This document shows, in pieces, positions 47,030 through 58,418 of a DNA stretch of 64,000 nt. The DNA lies in assembly GCA_009809945.1 (NCBI GenBank), contig WTPW01000946.1, positions 62,001 to 126,000 of the forward strand, given 5' to 3'. The position numbers and the translations under genes are program-made. Position 1 is the stretch's first letter. Every line of letters begins with the position of its first letter. The notes beneath the pieces were generated by a model. The model saw nothing but the letters and a program-made list of their open reading frames with translations, had not been told where the DNA came from and ran no database searches. This DNA comes from Gigaspora margarita (lineage: Eukaryota > Glomeromycota > Glomeromycetes > Diversisporales > Gigasporaceae).

Positions 47030-50000
47030 GCACATCTTAAAAGAAAGTTTAAATGCAAACCAAAAGAGTTACCTGCTATTTCACAAAACAAAGTACAAAA
47101 GAAAAGTCTAAAGCCAGAACAGGCCCCAGATTTCAAGTATATAAAGAAGAAATAACCTTATAGAACTAAGTTCAAGAAGAATATAAAAGAGAAATAGTAT
47201 CACAGAATAAAGTTCAAAAGACAATCAAAAATTTGCTAGTATTGTAGAAAAAATTATGATCCTGCTAGATCTTATAAAAATCTTAAAAATATGTTAGTAT
47301 AGGAAGCAAAAGTTCTATCAAATAATAATCTAGCATATACATTCAATAAATAGCAAGACAACCAAATAGCATATACAGATGCCTATACATGCCTCAACTT
47401 ATAGCTACAACATGTGAAACAATTACTAATATTCTTAAAGAAGTGCTTCGAAAAAAGATCAAATAAAAACATCTTTAGTCATAGAGAGCACATATATAAA
47501 ATATAAATATAAGGAAGAATGTGATACTATAGACAAAGTGAATTAAAAACTTAATTAGACCTATTCATATTATAGAGAAAAACAACATATTCTTCTTTCA
47601 GAAAATGAAATAAACCAGTTTAACACAATCCATTAAATAAATTGATGAATATATTGAAAAATACTTAAAAGAGGAGTCTGGTAAATTCTTTTAGAATAGA
47701 ACATATATTTATTGAGTTATATACTTATCAATGAGCTCATAGAGGTTCTTATATCCCAACATCTAGAAAGCTTACCAATACAAAGTACTATTAATCCAAA
47801 TAATTTAGATATTGTAGATCTATCAACAGACAAGTTTAAGGGTAGGGTGAATGTAGATTATTTTTAATAGTAATCACATTGCAAATTATATGATATCATA
47901 TGGGCTTGGTGCTACAGAAAAGGGTGAAATCAACAAAAAAAGATCTTCAGAAAATCAATTTTTATATTATAAATTTTATAATAAGCTATAAGAAATTATA
48001 AATTTTGAAGAACTATATCAGATATTGCAAAATTTTATTAATAAGTAAAAAATGATCCTAATTGTATCTAAATTAATTTATATAAAAAATTAATTTTCAA
48101 AATTTTGTTATTTTTTCTCTTTTCTGTAGCACCAAGCCATATGATATGATCTACATTAATTTGACCAATTATAATTGTAAACATTAAAAATCTGACCAAT
48201 TAGAATTAGTAATTTTTGTGCTATCTAGGCAAATTTTAGCCAATCTAGAAAGATCTGATTACATATTAAAGTAAAGTTTTTTTAAATAATATTCAGTTCA
48301 AAGTTTTATTATTACAAAAAAACTATGCACAACAAAATTTTAGTAAAGTTTAGTTTTAGCTTAAAAACTTTTACTAATAGCATATCTTCAATTTTTGTAT
48401 AAAATTTTTTTAGCATGTGAGATTATATAACAAATGATCAACATTCACTCTACCTTTAAAGATAATTGTTTTAAAGGTGCATTAGGATGTTATTTTGCAA
48501 ATAAGAATAAAATTACAGGCCATTTGGAAAGGCATATATATAGAGCTAAAAACCTTTGAAAATATTTAGATATTATCAAACTAAATAGCATTTCAATGCC
48601 CACCCCAATCTTCTCATGTATATTTAATAAGATAGAGGAGATGAATTCAGATATTTCTATTAATGTTTGGGAATGGCAAGAAAAAACAGCTATTCCCAAA
48701 GCAGTAATAACTAGCAAAAATTATAACAGAGAACATATTATTGACCTCATAGCTCTTACAGATATTACTAAATCTGAAGTTGATAAGTATAGTCAAAAAA
48801 CCACTTTATTTGGATTAAGAATATAGATGGGCTAGTTTTCAAAGATACCATTCATCATAGTAAAAGATATATTTGTAGAAAATGTACTCAAAGTTTTTCT
48901 ACAATAAAGTTTTTAGCTTATCATCAAGAGCACTGTTTTGGATTAGAAGAGGCCATCTAAAGAGTTAATCTACTACCAAAGGAGTTAATAATTTTGAAAA
49001 GTTCAAAAACTATAGATGAATGATTAATGCTCTATATGTTATTATAGAAGATTTTAAAGCAGATAATAAAAAATATAATGAGAAATATATGGAGAACAAA
49101 TGCAAAAGCTTGCTGAACAGAAGGCAAATAGCTTCTGCTATTTGGTTCACTAGATTAATACTAGAAATATAGCGAGACCATTCCTATATCAGAAAGAAAA
49201 TGCTACATACGAATTTGTCTGAAGAATCAATAAAAAATTGGTTGAAATAAATACTAACTTAGTTATAAAGCATGAATGAATTGAAACTAAAGAAAATGAA
49301 AAAAATTTGCTGAGCAGATACTTGTTGGATATGTAAAGAAAAATTTGTTATAGACAACAAGGTTTGGAATTATTGTAATATAACAGGTAAGTTTTGAAAG
49401 CCTATTCATAATCATGTAATCTCAAACTTCAGATTGAAGTATGGAAAACACCAATTCTAGTTATTTTTCATAATTTCTGGGGCCATGACTCTTATTTAGT
49501 TTGTAAATCTGTTGAACAATCAGTTAATGCTCACCAAATCAGGGTCATAGCTGAAACATTTGAGCATTATAAATCTATGAAGGTAGGTTAGCTTAAATAT
49601 ATAGATAGCATGCAATTTATGAATAATAGCTTGGCAAATCTTACAAAGAATTTGGGAAACAACTACCCTATTACAAGCCAGCACTTTAAAGACTATTCTC
49701 AAGATCAAATTAAATTAGCAAGTTATAAAGAAGTGAGCCAGTATTTGGCTATTGGAAATTATTAATAGAAGACAAGTCAGAAATATTTGCTTAAGAATTC
49801 TGATATACAAAAGAAATATCTCAATATAGCTCTTAGAATTAAGCCAGATTCAAAATGAGGATGTTTCTTAAATATTAAGCCCACACTTTTCTTTAAAAAC
49901 TCATGACTATTTGAGTGATTGACCTCTAGCTATAGAAAATATAGCTGTAAGTAAAGATATGTTGTGTCTCTATATATAGAGCTTGTAAATAACCTAGACA

Positions 50001-51090
50001 GTGAGTGATTCTCAGCTACAAAAAATCAATATCTCATCTTGGAACATGAAAAGATTATGTTATCTACTATCAAGAACTCCAATATTATATAAAATTAGAT
50101 ATAGTTATAGATAAGTTAACAGAAACTATATCTTTTGATTAGACTAATTGGCTTGCACCATATATAGCCTTTAATACTAAAAAGTGATAAGGGGTTAAAA
50201 ATGCTTTTGAAAAAGATTTATTCAAACCCATGAATAACTCAGTATATGGCAAAACTATGGAAAATATTTGCAAATACCAAGACATCAAGCTTATAAAGAT
50301 AAATAATGAGCAATATAAAAAGGTTTCTAAAATAAAGTTCACAAACCATCTTTTAAATATGCCAGACAACTTGGAAATACACTTGTAGAAACCTATATGG
50401 AAAAAGCTAGCATGACTCTCAACAAGCCTATTGTTGTTAGAGCATTATTCTTAGGCCTTAGCAAGCTTCATATGTACTGCTTTTGGTATAGAAATAAGGC
50501 CCAGCTTGGATATATGAATACAGACTTATTTATATTTTAAGTTGAGACTAAGGTTATCTATAAAGATATAAAAGAGTGATCTGATCTCTTTAACCTTAAC
50601 AGTGATACTACTATTGGTAAATTTAAGAATGAAACTTCAGATAGTATGATTACAGAATCCTATTATATTCAAGCCAAATTTTATTATTATGTCTTAACAG
50701 ATAAGTTTACAAAGTCTAAGCATAAGGGAGTTAGCAAAAAGGGTATAAGTGAAATGGCTACAAATTCCTACATGCTAGCTTTAGAAGGGTCCTTTCTAGA
50801 TGATCCAGAAGATAGACCATTATTATCAGAACAAAAGCCAAGGATTTGGCTATACAAACTGAAGCAGATCCTATGACCCTAGTATATCGAGACTGTCTTT
50901 TTGATAAAGAAGTATTCTATGCTAAGAATGTGGGTATATAATCAAAAGGCCATATATTATCTTTGGTCAAATCAGAAAAGAAGGCTCATTGTTCTATAGA
51001 TACTAAGCATTGGATATTATCTGATAGAATAACTAGTTTGCCATATAGGCATTAGTGAATAATAGTTTATAAAAATATACCATGAAGTAG
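47030..51090 (+). mobile_element. Maverick/Polinton-type element fossil (DNA polymerase B region)
   Basis: This plus-strand region carries remains of a long protein-primed type B DNA polymerase of the kind found in Maverick/Polinton elements and linear plasmids, and common in Rhizophagus. Parts in order: an N-terminal region, zinc-finger-like Cys/His stretches, the exonuclease region, and the polymerase domain, recognised by the motif [10 protein letters not shown] near 50230. Integrase, capsid or ATPase genes and terminal repeats are not recognised in the window, so the element looks partial. It is broken by many changes, on the order of a few dozen, and is interrupted by nested MITEs (47837-48458), which suggests considerable age. 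Confidence 0.75.
47837..48458. mobile_element. TIR element, with another nested inside, in the polymerase fossil
   Basis: The outer ends are AGGGTAGGGTGAATGTAGAT and complement AAGGTAGAGTGAATGTTGAT, with TA flanks at 47837-47838 and 48457-48458. Within it lies an inner inverted repeat, 47888-48150, with arms sharing CTTGGTGCTACAGAAAAG. This gives three levels of nesting: polymerase fossil, outer element, inner element. Neither DNA element has coding capacity. Confidence 0.75.
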
Positions 51091-51195
51091 CTGAAAAAAG
51101 GGCTATGATGTGCATGCTCCCAGAGAAATATCAAAATAAAAACATGTCACACATATCTAGCTTACTTCAATAAGTTAGACAAGTGAAATAGAACA

Positions 51196-52450
51196 TACTG
51201 TATTACTGCGAAATAATGCACACCTGCACAGTGATTCGATCACCTGTGCACTATTTTGAGTGCGCACATGTGCGCTATTTTGAGGTAACCCAATTTTTTA
51301 AGCAAATATGTATAAGATACTCAAAATAGTGCCCATGTGCAGTATATGAATATTTATTTGAAAATGAAAAGCCTGTCAACGAAGTGACAGAGCGATCATT
51401 ATTGTGAGATCAGATGACTTTATAACCGATTATGTATGGGTTTTGTTATGTATCCTTTTACAGTTATTCTTTGATTATTGTCATGAGATTTTGTAACTTG
51501 TATTTACAGGTAATTTAAGATTTGCATATGATTTTAAATTCACATGGTTATGATTGTTAGATCAGTAATAAGGGTAAGGGATAATGGCTGTGGCCAATTA
51601 TGAACCAGTGATACAGGAGGAGTATTTAAGGCCAAGAATCTCAGTGAAGAAGGTTATCTTTCTTTTCGCTATCACTTGCCTTGTGAAGGCTGGCTCTATC
51701 TCCCTCCCTTACCCACCCGAATTCAAGCAAGCAGTGTTATTTTTTTTGTTATACCAGACTCCACAGCTGATTAGCAGTGCAAGGACCTGTTGAGTACCTG
51801 GCTCCACAGCTGTAAGTGGCAGTGCAAGGACCAGAGGTAGTTGGCTCCGTGGCTGCAAGTGGCAGTGCAAGGACCAGTTGTTGTATTTGGCTCCACGACG
51901 GTGAGTGGCAGTGCAAGGACCAGTTGTTGTATTTGGCTCCACGGCTGCAAGTGGCAGTGCAAGGACCAGTTGCTGTATTTGGCTCCACGGCTGCAAGTGG
52001 CAGTGCAAGAACCATAAGAATGAACCTTGCTCAAATTGGCAGGAACATAGTTACCAATTCTCTTTACAGCTATGGGAAGATTTGATGGTTTCCCTCTATA
52101 TGAAGGCATTTTATCCGTGAATGGTTTCAGATCATCTCTTTACCTTGGGATAGACAGAGCATTATAGGTGTCCCTTTCGTTTGCTATTGTGATGAATATA
52201 TGTATCTGTAGTGGGAAATGTGATTATATATTAGAGCCGCCAAGGGTAGCGAACCCTTATCCCATATGTTTTCCAGATATGTTAAATAAAGTTATTCAGT
52301 TTGTTTGAATAAAGTCAGATGATCGAGCTATATATAGTGCACGCTATTTTGGGACGCGCATGGGCGTTATTTCGAAACCCAGTATGCTATTTTTAGGGGA
52401 TGCGATTTTCAAAATAACGCCCATGATCGTTATTTCGCGGTAATACAGTA
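51196..52450. mobile_element. 1.25-kb TA-flanked TIR element with minisatellite cargo
   Basis: The ends are CTGTATTACTGCGAAATAAT and complement CTGTATTACCGCGAAATAAC, flanked by TA at 51196-51197 and 52449-52450. Subterminal regions on both sides repeat words such as CGCGCATGGGCGTTATTTCG or degenerate forms. The middle (about 51360-52320) is clearly more GC-rich, with a short frame starting MAVANYEPVIQEEY at 51584 that ends after TRTC..SARTC near 51793, and the 46-bp minisatellite. The cargo could be captured foreign sequence. No family was recognised for it. Confidence 0.6.
51765..52015 (+). repeat. 46-bp minisatellite, about 5.5 units
   Basis: The word GCAGTGCAAGGACC recurs at 51774, 51819, 51862, 51908, 51954 and 52000 (last unit GAACC). 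Spacing is 45, 43, 46, 46 and 46 bases. Units read TGGCTCCACGGCTGCAAGTG... with G+C far above the surroundings. Because 46 is not a multiple of three, any reading frame rotates through units, so open frames here are unlikely to be real genes. Confidence 0.9.
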
Positions 52451-52789
52451 TATACAAACAGATAGACAAATCACTGTACATATATAGTTAATATTTTTTG
52501 TCTAAATCGAATTATCATTGCTTTATTTATTTGGTTAAGAAATTACTAATTTGTAAATCATCACAATTGCTAGTAGATCAAGTAATCTACATTCATACTA
52601 ATTAATTCATAAATGAACATGTCATCAAACCCAAAATTAGTTTTTATAAAATCTGCAAGTTAAGTTTGTTAGTCTCTAAAACATTTAATATATAAAAACA
52701 AGTAACTGATTAATTTCAATACTTATCTGTCTATAATCCTTAATACCGTATGCCAACTCTTTTAATTATAAAAAATTTTACCTTTAGAT

Positions 52790-53821
52790 ATGTCTACTAA
52801 CCCAACACCCCAAAATGTTTTGTATCTCAAAAACCTTGCTTTAAATATCCTTAAGAATGGCTTCCCGGAGGTTATTGCAAAAGGTGTTGAAGTTTCAGAA
52901 CTAGATCCATGCTCAAAGTGTAATAAAGAGCTTTTTTTGTATGAAATTAAAAAGCCATTTATGATACTTACTTGCACTCATGTATTCCACCGAGTTGTCT
53001 TGAGGATTATGTGAAAGATCTTCCACAATGCTCTAAATGTACAATAGAAGTTGAACCAATTAATTATTCTGAAACTAACCTGCAAGAAAATCAAACACAA
53101 AGTACTCTAGTAACAATGCAAATTTTACCACAAATGAAATCTAGTCAAAGCAGAAATACAGTAACCTCAGATACAACTCATAGTTTAAATCTCCCCTTAT
53201 TGCCTTTCTTATCATTTTCAGACTATACAAAACAGAGTCAAAAAAGACTTAGCGAAGATACTACTAAAAATAAATCATCCAGTAAAAGTCAAAGCAGAAT
53301 AAGGAAAAAGATGATAAGAAAGATTCTAATACAATAAAAAACTTATTACAGACTTAAAATCTAGTACTGCTGAACAAAACACAAATACAATAACTTCTTA
53401 CCAAGTCATAGCTACCAAAGCTGACCCACAACCTATTGATTTTCTAAATTTATATACTAAAATTACTTCTGCTGAAAGTGAAATCCCAAAAACAAAGTCA
53501 GAAAGTAATTATTCAATAATATATCTTCGGAATAGCTATAGCAAAACACTTGAAGTTTCATTATAAAAATTCTTATAATGTAAATGATGCTAATAGTGAA
53601 GTAAATAAAGAAATTGAAAAACAACTTCCCGAAGTACTCCTGAAACTACTATTTGAAAAAGAAAAGAGAGAGCCCAAAAGATTTTTCATTTATTTAGTAA
53701 GATAGGAACAAATAAGATAGGATGAGTAGAATCTTTTAGTGCATTAACAATTGCCAAATTAACTGTTGATCAAATTAACTATGTAATATCTCAAATTCCA
53801 GATAAATCCCAAATCATATAA
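52790..53821 (+). pseudogene. RING-like multicopy Rhizophagus family protein, broken
   Basis: It starts MSTNPTPQNVLYLKNLAL at 52790. A modified RING/zinc-binding region follows: DPCSKCNKE near 52904, LTCTHVFHRV near 52966, and LPQCSKC near 53023. Then a Ser/Lys-rich linker (SSSKSQSRIRKK near 53276), and a C-terminal block near 53670-53815 with RAQKIFHLFSKIGTNKIG and LTVDQINYVISQIPDKS. In family members I recall, this order (MS..., zinc segment, linker, conserved helical tail) forms one protein of about 300-350 residues. Function is unknown; the finger suggests ubiquitin-ligase-type or DNA-associated roles, which is inference. Breaks: a frame change after HVFHRV near 52990, a stop after the linker near 53337, and stops in the tail. 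Confidence 0.65.
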
Positions 53822-54161
53822 GTCACATAGACGTGACCTCAAAGGTCACACTCACATGACTACTGCGCTATATATTAAATTTAATGTAATAATTTTCATT
53901 CTATGTAGAAGTTTTGGAGTTCTATATAAAAAATCATGTTTATTATCAGTATATAAAAGAATAATCCTGGCCTATGCATAATTTATAGGTGAGGATGCAA
54001 TTGCCACACATTACAGGTTTGCATTTTACATAAAAAAAATTTAACGTGTATATTATTTTTTATATTTAATATATACAATAATAAAAAATCGAAATAACAC
54101 ACTTATATGTAAAAACAAATAAAATTATACCGAAAAGTAGCATATCTTTAAAGGTTGAAAG

Positions 54162-54269
54162 CACGGGTGTAAGGTTTGTGACGAATGCAATCATCATTCA
54201 CATCTATATTGTAAAACATGTAAAAAAGTAGTGGAGGGAATATTTAAGCGATGTGAATGTAAAAATTAA
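54162..54269 (+). CDS. Cys/His-rich terminal exon, unidentified
   Basis: One open stretch reads GCKVCDECNHHSHLYCKTC, then a basic Lys/Glu segment, and ends CECKN with a TAA at 54267-54269. The spacing C-x2-C-x2-C-x2-H-H...C-x2-C...C-x-C looks like a compact zinc-binding C-terminus. No start codon precedes it in frame, and an AG dinucleotide sits directly before it (54160-54161), so it may be a 3' exon. Upstream exons were not found. It could also be chance, but six or more regularly spaced Cys in so AT-rich a context is unusual. Confidence 0.35.
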   Translation, partial: HGCKVCDECNHHSHLYCKTCKKVVEGIFKRCECKN

Positions 54270-54498
54270 ATAATTTATCATTAACGTGTTAGAATAAATT
54301 CTGCATACGTATAAATTTATTTGTACCATATATAATACCTTACAAGGCTTATTATGAGATGTTAATAAAGTTATGGGTGGAATCGAAATAACGATATAAA
54401 TAATAGCCAATACTTATTTGAGGTCACCGGACCCTCTTTCTTTATTTCATAAGAATTGTTGCCCAAATGAAAACAATATAAAATACAAATAAAAAAAA

Positions 54499-55584
54499 TT
54501 ATTTATTTGGAATGTTCCCGTCACCAAAATTTTCTTGAAAACCAGTTTCTCCGGATTCGTTGAACACCAATTATAATTGTAGTTTTCCTGCTGTAGTATA
54601 TAGTTCTGTGCGCCCTGGATAATTTTCTTAAGAATGGTTTGACTCATCTTTTTTATGAACTAACCTATATTTTACAAAGCCGTAAAATGAATATATAGTA
54701 TAAGAAACCTACTTTTTTGTAAAGAATTAGAGAAATTATGCAACTTACAATGTAATGGGTTCTTCTTTTTTTTTAGCATTCCAACCAAAGATGGCACCGA
54801 AACCTTTTTTGCCGATTCCGAAAGTTTCGGGTTTCGGATTATAGCTTCCGAAACCTTATCCGAAACTCGAAACCTCGCCCGAAACCCGAAACCTCGACCG
54901 AAACCCGAAACCTCAACCGAAAACCCGAAACTGCCAAAACATCAATAACTTATTTGTTTATTCTCTCTAAAGTTGGTGCTGATACCCTTTTGTGCCAAAT
55001 CCGAAGTTTCGGGCTTCGGATTATAACTTCCGAAACCTTATCTGAAACTCGAAACCTCACCCGAAACCCGAAACCTCATTCGACCCGAAATCTCACCTGA
55101 ACACCAAAAACTACCAAAAACATAATTAAAAAAAAGATCTATATAATATTATAATTTATTCAAAAATAATTTTACATTTTGGGATCATTAAAAATAAGGC
55201 TACTTTATAATAAATTTATAAGCTTCAATATTATTTCGGTTTTTTTAAAAAAATCCGAAACTAGTTTCGGATTAGAACCGTTCCGAAACTAGTTTCGGGT
55301 AGGTTTCGTTTCGACGCCATGTTTGATTCCAACACTATAAGGAATTTCATTATTTGTACTACGAACACCAAGGAAAACATTATCCACCCCAACTACGTAA
55401 AAAAAAGTATTGATGTTATATATTGTCTAATCATAATTTTATCTATAAAAAAAAACAATAAGATAATTTATTTACCAAGTGTAACTTTAATTTGCACTTC
55501 CATACCTCCTTTCAAGAAAAAAAATGTTATTACTCGCCTTATATTCAAAACCCTGCTCATTTTTATACTGTTCATCAGCTAGAT
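54499..55584 (-). pseudogene. Unidentified host gene, at least four exons, split by a hAT element
   Basis: Read on the minus strand, four exon pieces join in matching phase with GT-AG introns: 55584-55534 (DEQYKNEQGFEYKA), 55508-55476 (GMEVQIKVTL), 55392-54749 with the 540-bp element inside (GVDNVFLGVRSTNNEIPYS ... KKKEEPITL), and 54664-54499 (VHKKDESN, ENYPGRTELYTTAGKLQL, then NESGETGFQENFGDGNIPNK and TAA). Two in-frame stops lie in the last exon (after ESNHS and after KLQL), so together with the insertion it is dead. An earlier exon with LPQAIVDYKGVNFRWIW near 55690-55640, followed by gtaaca, is plausible, but its phase does not join cleanly. I do not recognise the product; there is no signal peptide or membrane segment in what remains. 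Confidence 0.6.
54786..55325. mobile_element. hAT-type element built of CCGAAAC repeats
   Basis: Exact 8-bp direct repeats attccaac at 54778-54785 and 55326-55333. The inverted ends are CAAAGATGGCACCGAAAC and complement CAAACATGGCGTCGAAAC. The left 300 bp consist of two tandem units of about 200 bp packed with CCGAAACC/CCGAAACTC heptamers; the right end has TTTCGG copies in inverse orientation. Dense subterminal heptamers are typical of hAT transposase binding sites. It interrupts an exon of the minus-strand gene. Confidence 0.85.
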
Positions 55585-55740
55585 CTAAAAAAAAAACAGC
55601 CAGAAGGAAAAATCCATTAGTAATTATGTTACCCAAATCCAACGGAAATTAACCCCCTTATAATCGACAATCGCTTGAGGTAGGTTTAGATCTGACGATC
55701 TCAGGAGATAGTTGAGATTTCAAGTTCCTACAACATATGA

Positions 55741-57050
55741 ATTTTGGTAAAACTACTGATTAAGAACATTATACGTATTACCCTTATAGCTTTTTTAAGT
55801 CACTTTAAAAAAGGAAAAGGGTCTGGACATTATTTGTATTGTTCATAATATTCGTTAATTAATAAAAAAATCGACCGTGAGAAATAATTCAGCAGGAAAG
55901 TATCACAAAACCTTAAAGTACCCAGTTTCATGCAACATATGCAATATGAACTTTACATCTACACAATGTACCAGGAATGGAGTACGTATCATATAAAAAT
56001 CTGATTTTTTTCCATCTTACATGTATAATTATTGTAGCGCCAATACCAGGAATGGCCCGTTTATAACTCTATATGATCAAGTTATTATGCTTTTGATTAT
56101 TATACAAACCATCAAAATATTAAGCTAATATATCGATAAGCAAGTGATGATTAGGAATATCATCATGATAGTACCAATTCAGCCTTAGCCATATACAGTA
56201 TTATGTGTCAATTGTAACGGTAAATAAATATCGCACTAAAATTTTGATCATTCTCGAAACTGATTCTGAACCATGCTTAATCTTAAAAGTGATCGAATTA
56301 TCTAATCGAGTTTACTCATAAATTTATGTTCTTCGCCTTTTCTTATTGCAGGAGAGTTTCACAAAACCTTATATCTAATTTTGTGCAACTTGTTATTGTC
56401 TGTACTATGCTAATATAAAAAATAAAGTTGTCGTAATTCTGGGTAATTGTCTTGTGGGTTCATAATGAAGGAGTTCTTCACTATTAAACTAGCTCAAATA
56501 GCGACACTTGGGGATTCTGCTTATGCAAATCGATCCTTAATCATCCACCTACGCTTACCATGAAGCCAACAACGTTTAAAGAATCACGAGGCTAGTCACG
56601 TCTTACTTTAGTACCAAAGGAAGTATTGTTTCTTTATTATTCTAATTTTTACGAACTAAGAGAACTCCCCTTAACTTACTAAATTCTTATTCTATTTATG
56701 CAGAATTTTGGCTCTATTAGACTACAAATCGATGACTACATATTTAATGCACAAGTTATAATAAGCTTTACATCATGACGCACATTATGCAAGATTTACA
56801 AATTAACTATTTATCATTACCTGATTTACACTAATTACCCATCCAAATTTTGAGTTTATTTTAATAATCTCACCACCATTAAAACTAGAAAGACCAGAAA
56901 ACAAGTTTTTTAGGACGGTAAAGGAGATTAACCTATTATAAAATCTCAGTCGAACAAAAAAGAAATAAAATAAGAAAAAGTGGCCCGGAAAACTTTCGAA
57001 TTAGGTTAACCTCTTTTATCACTCTAAGTAATTTATGCGACGTTTTTATA
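55741..57050. other. Intergenic region, moderately complex sequence
   Basis: Less monotonous than other spacers but with no convincing frame. A segment at about 55890-55990 (AGCAGGAAAGTATCACAAAACCTTA...) is partly repeated at 56348-56400 (GCAGGAGAGTTTCACAAAACCTTA). A segment at 56865-56935 with AGAAAGACCAGAAAACAAG recurs at 57570-57640, on the other side of the next two elements. Confidence 0.4.
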
Positions 57051-57052
57051 TA

Positions 57053-57160
57053 AGGTCAGACCAAGTTGATTATGCGTTTTACATTACCTCCCTCTCCCCT
57101 CCAGGGGGGGGGGGGGGGGGGGGGGGGAATGTAAAACACATAATCAACTTGGTCTGGACT
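57053..57160. mobile_element. MITE or hairpin around a 24-G homopolymer
   Basis: Inverted arms of about 31 bp share AGACCAAGTTGATTATG and TTTTACATT. Between them are CCTCCCTCTCCCCTCC and an uninterrupted run of 24 G (57104-57127). Homopolymers of this length are rare in an AT-rich genome and prone to length error. Confidence 0.7.
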
Positions 57161-57198
57161 AATCTTTAGAGCGTTGCCCAAATTTCGAAAGATCATAT

Positions 57199-57537
57199 TA
57201 GGGTGTCCAGGATTATGAGGTTGATTATGCGATGGATGCGAAATAAATTTAAAATTATGCGATCGATTATGCGATTTTTATTATTGTAATTAGTTCTATT
57301 CTTCGGAATTTTTCGGACCATTACCTAAAAATTTTACATTGATTATGCTCGTAATTTAAGGAACTTTTCGGAACTTACTTTTTGCCACCAAATTACAAAT
57401 TTAAAACTCCCAACAATCAATCATATTTTATTCACGCAATTTATGCTTTTTTTTGCTCGATTATGCGAAGCATATGCGATGCGAAAAATTGGTAAATTAT
57501 GCGCATATTATGCTTGCGCATAATCCTGGACACCCTA
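57199..57537. mobile_element. TAGGGTGTCCAGG-family element, short member
   Basis: GGGTGTCCAGGATTATG at the left, complement GGGTGTCCAGGATTATGC at the right, TA flanks at 57199-57200 and 57536-57537. Subterminal GATTATGCGAT words recur. Same family as 34435-35154 but half the length. Confidence 0.8.
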
Positions 57538-57941
57538 GATCATATATCCGGTTCTACTGATCAGATTTTAATAATCTCATCATTATTAGAATCGGAAAGA
57601 CCAGAGAACAAGCTTTATTAGAATGATAAAGGATGCTATCTTGGTGCAAAAGCCTTAACGGATCGTTTTTTAAATCAAAAAATTATTATTTTGGTACGTG
57701 TTCATAAGATTGAATGTCACGTGACTTTACGTGTCCGTAGACTTTCGGTGAAACTAACTTATACATACATATCCATATAATTAATTTTTGCAAATTATAA
57801 AATTTTTTTTATAAAAAATAAAATTTTTTATAGCATTTAAGTTTTTTAAATTACTATTATTCAAAGTTTTAAAAAAATTTTTTTATAAAAAATTTTATTG
57901 ATTATTATTGACTCAATCCACATTCAGAATATATTATAAAA

Positions 57942-58112
57942 ATGTTTGCAAAAAGAGTCGAATTTATTAGTCAAGAGTTTCATCAAAGGTTTCGTGAAAT
58001 GAAATTTAATGAACCTTTCAATCGCTGTAAAAAAATTTTCGTATCATTAATTAAATCTGATCAAATGAATATATCATCTACTAAATCTATACAATCAGTT
58101 ACTCCACGATAA
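57942..58112 (+). CDS. Small putative protein, 56 residues
   Basis: An uninterrupted frame begins MFAKRVEFISQEFHQRFREM and ends QSVTPR before TAA. It is charged and predicted helical, with a Lys/Arg-rich first half and a polar Ser/Thr-rich second half. No recognisable domain. It lies in the better-preserved part of the window, upstream of the four-pass membrane protein gene. Composition is more protein-like than chance A/T-rich frames nearby, but evidence is limited to length and composition. It could be the first exon of a longer gene. Confidence 0.35.
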   Translation: MFAKRVEFISQEFHQRFREMKFNEPFNRCKKIFVSLIKSDQMNISSTKSIQSVTPR

Positions 58113-58418
58113 AATGAGGCATAAAGTGATACATAAAATGTCATCTGATGACGCAAATTTCTATAAACATGACAGGTTGTGTAATCGTAAATTCTTTAGA
58201 GCACGTAAGTACGCATGTACGTGCCACTAAATGACAAAATATGGAAGATTCGAGACGGACGCTGTTTCGAAATATTAATATTGATAATAACAACGGTGTA
58301 CAGTAGATGCATCAAAAAAGTGTATAATTCGGAATTAAATTACGTCAAAATCATAACTTTATCATTTATGTCTTTTACTAAACTATTTTAATTATAAGGA
58401 AGATTTAATCAACTGAAA

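Noticed and set aside
51709-52120. Several overlapping open frames on both strands over the minisatellite
   Set aside because: They arise because the 46-bp repeat lacks stops in many frames; the repeat length is not a multiple of three and the translations are mutual shadows.
51340-52320. A solo LTR inside the 51196-52450 element
   Set aside because: No TG...CA ends with a short target duplication could be fixed, and no primer-binding site or polypurine tract was seen.
55319-55582. Plus-strand frame starting MFDSNTIRN
   Set aside because: It is antisense to exon pieces with consistent splice phases on the minus strand, and it begins inside the end of the hAT element.
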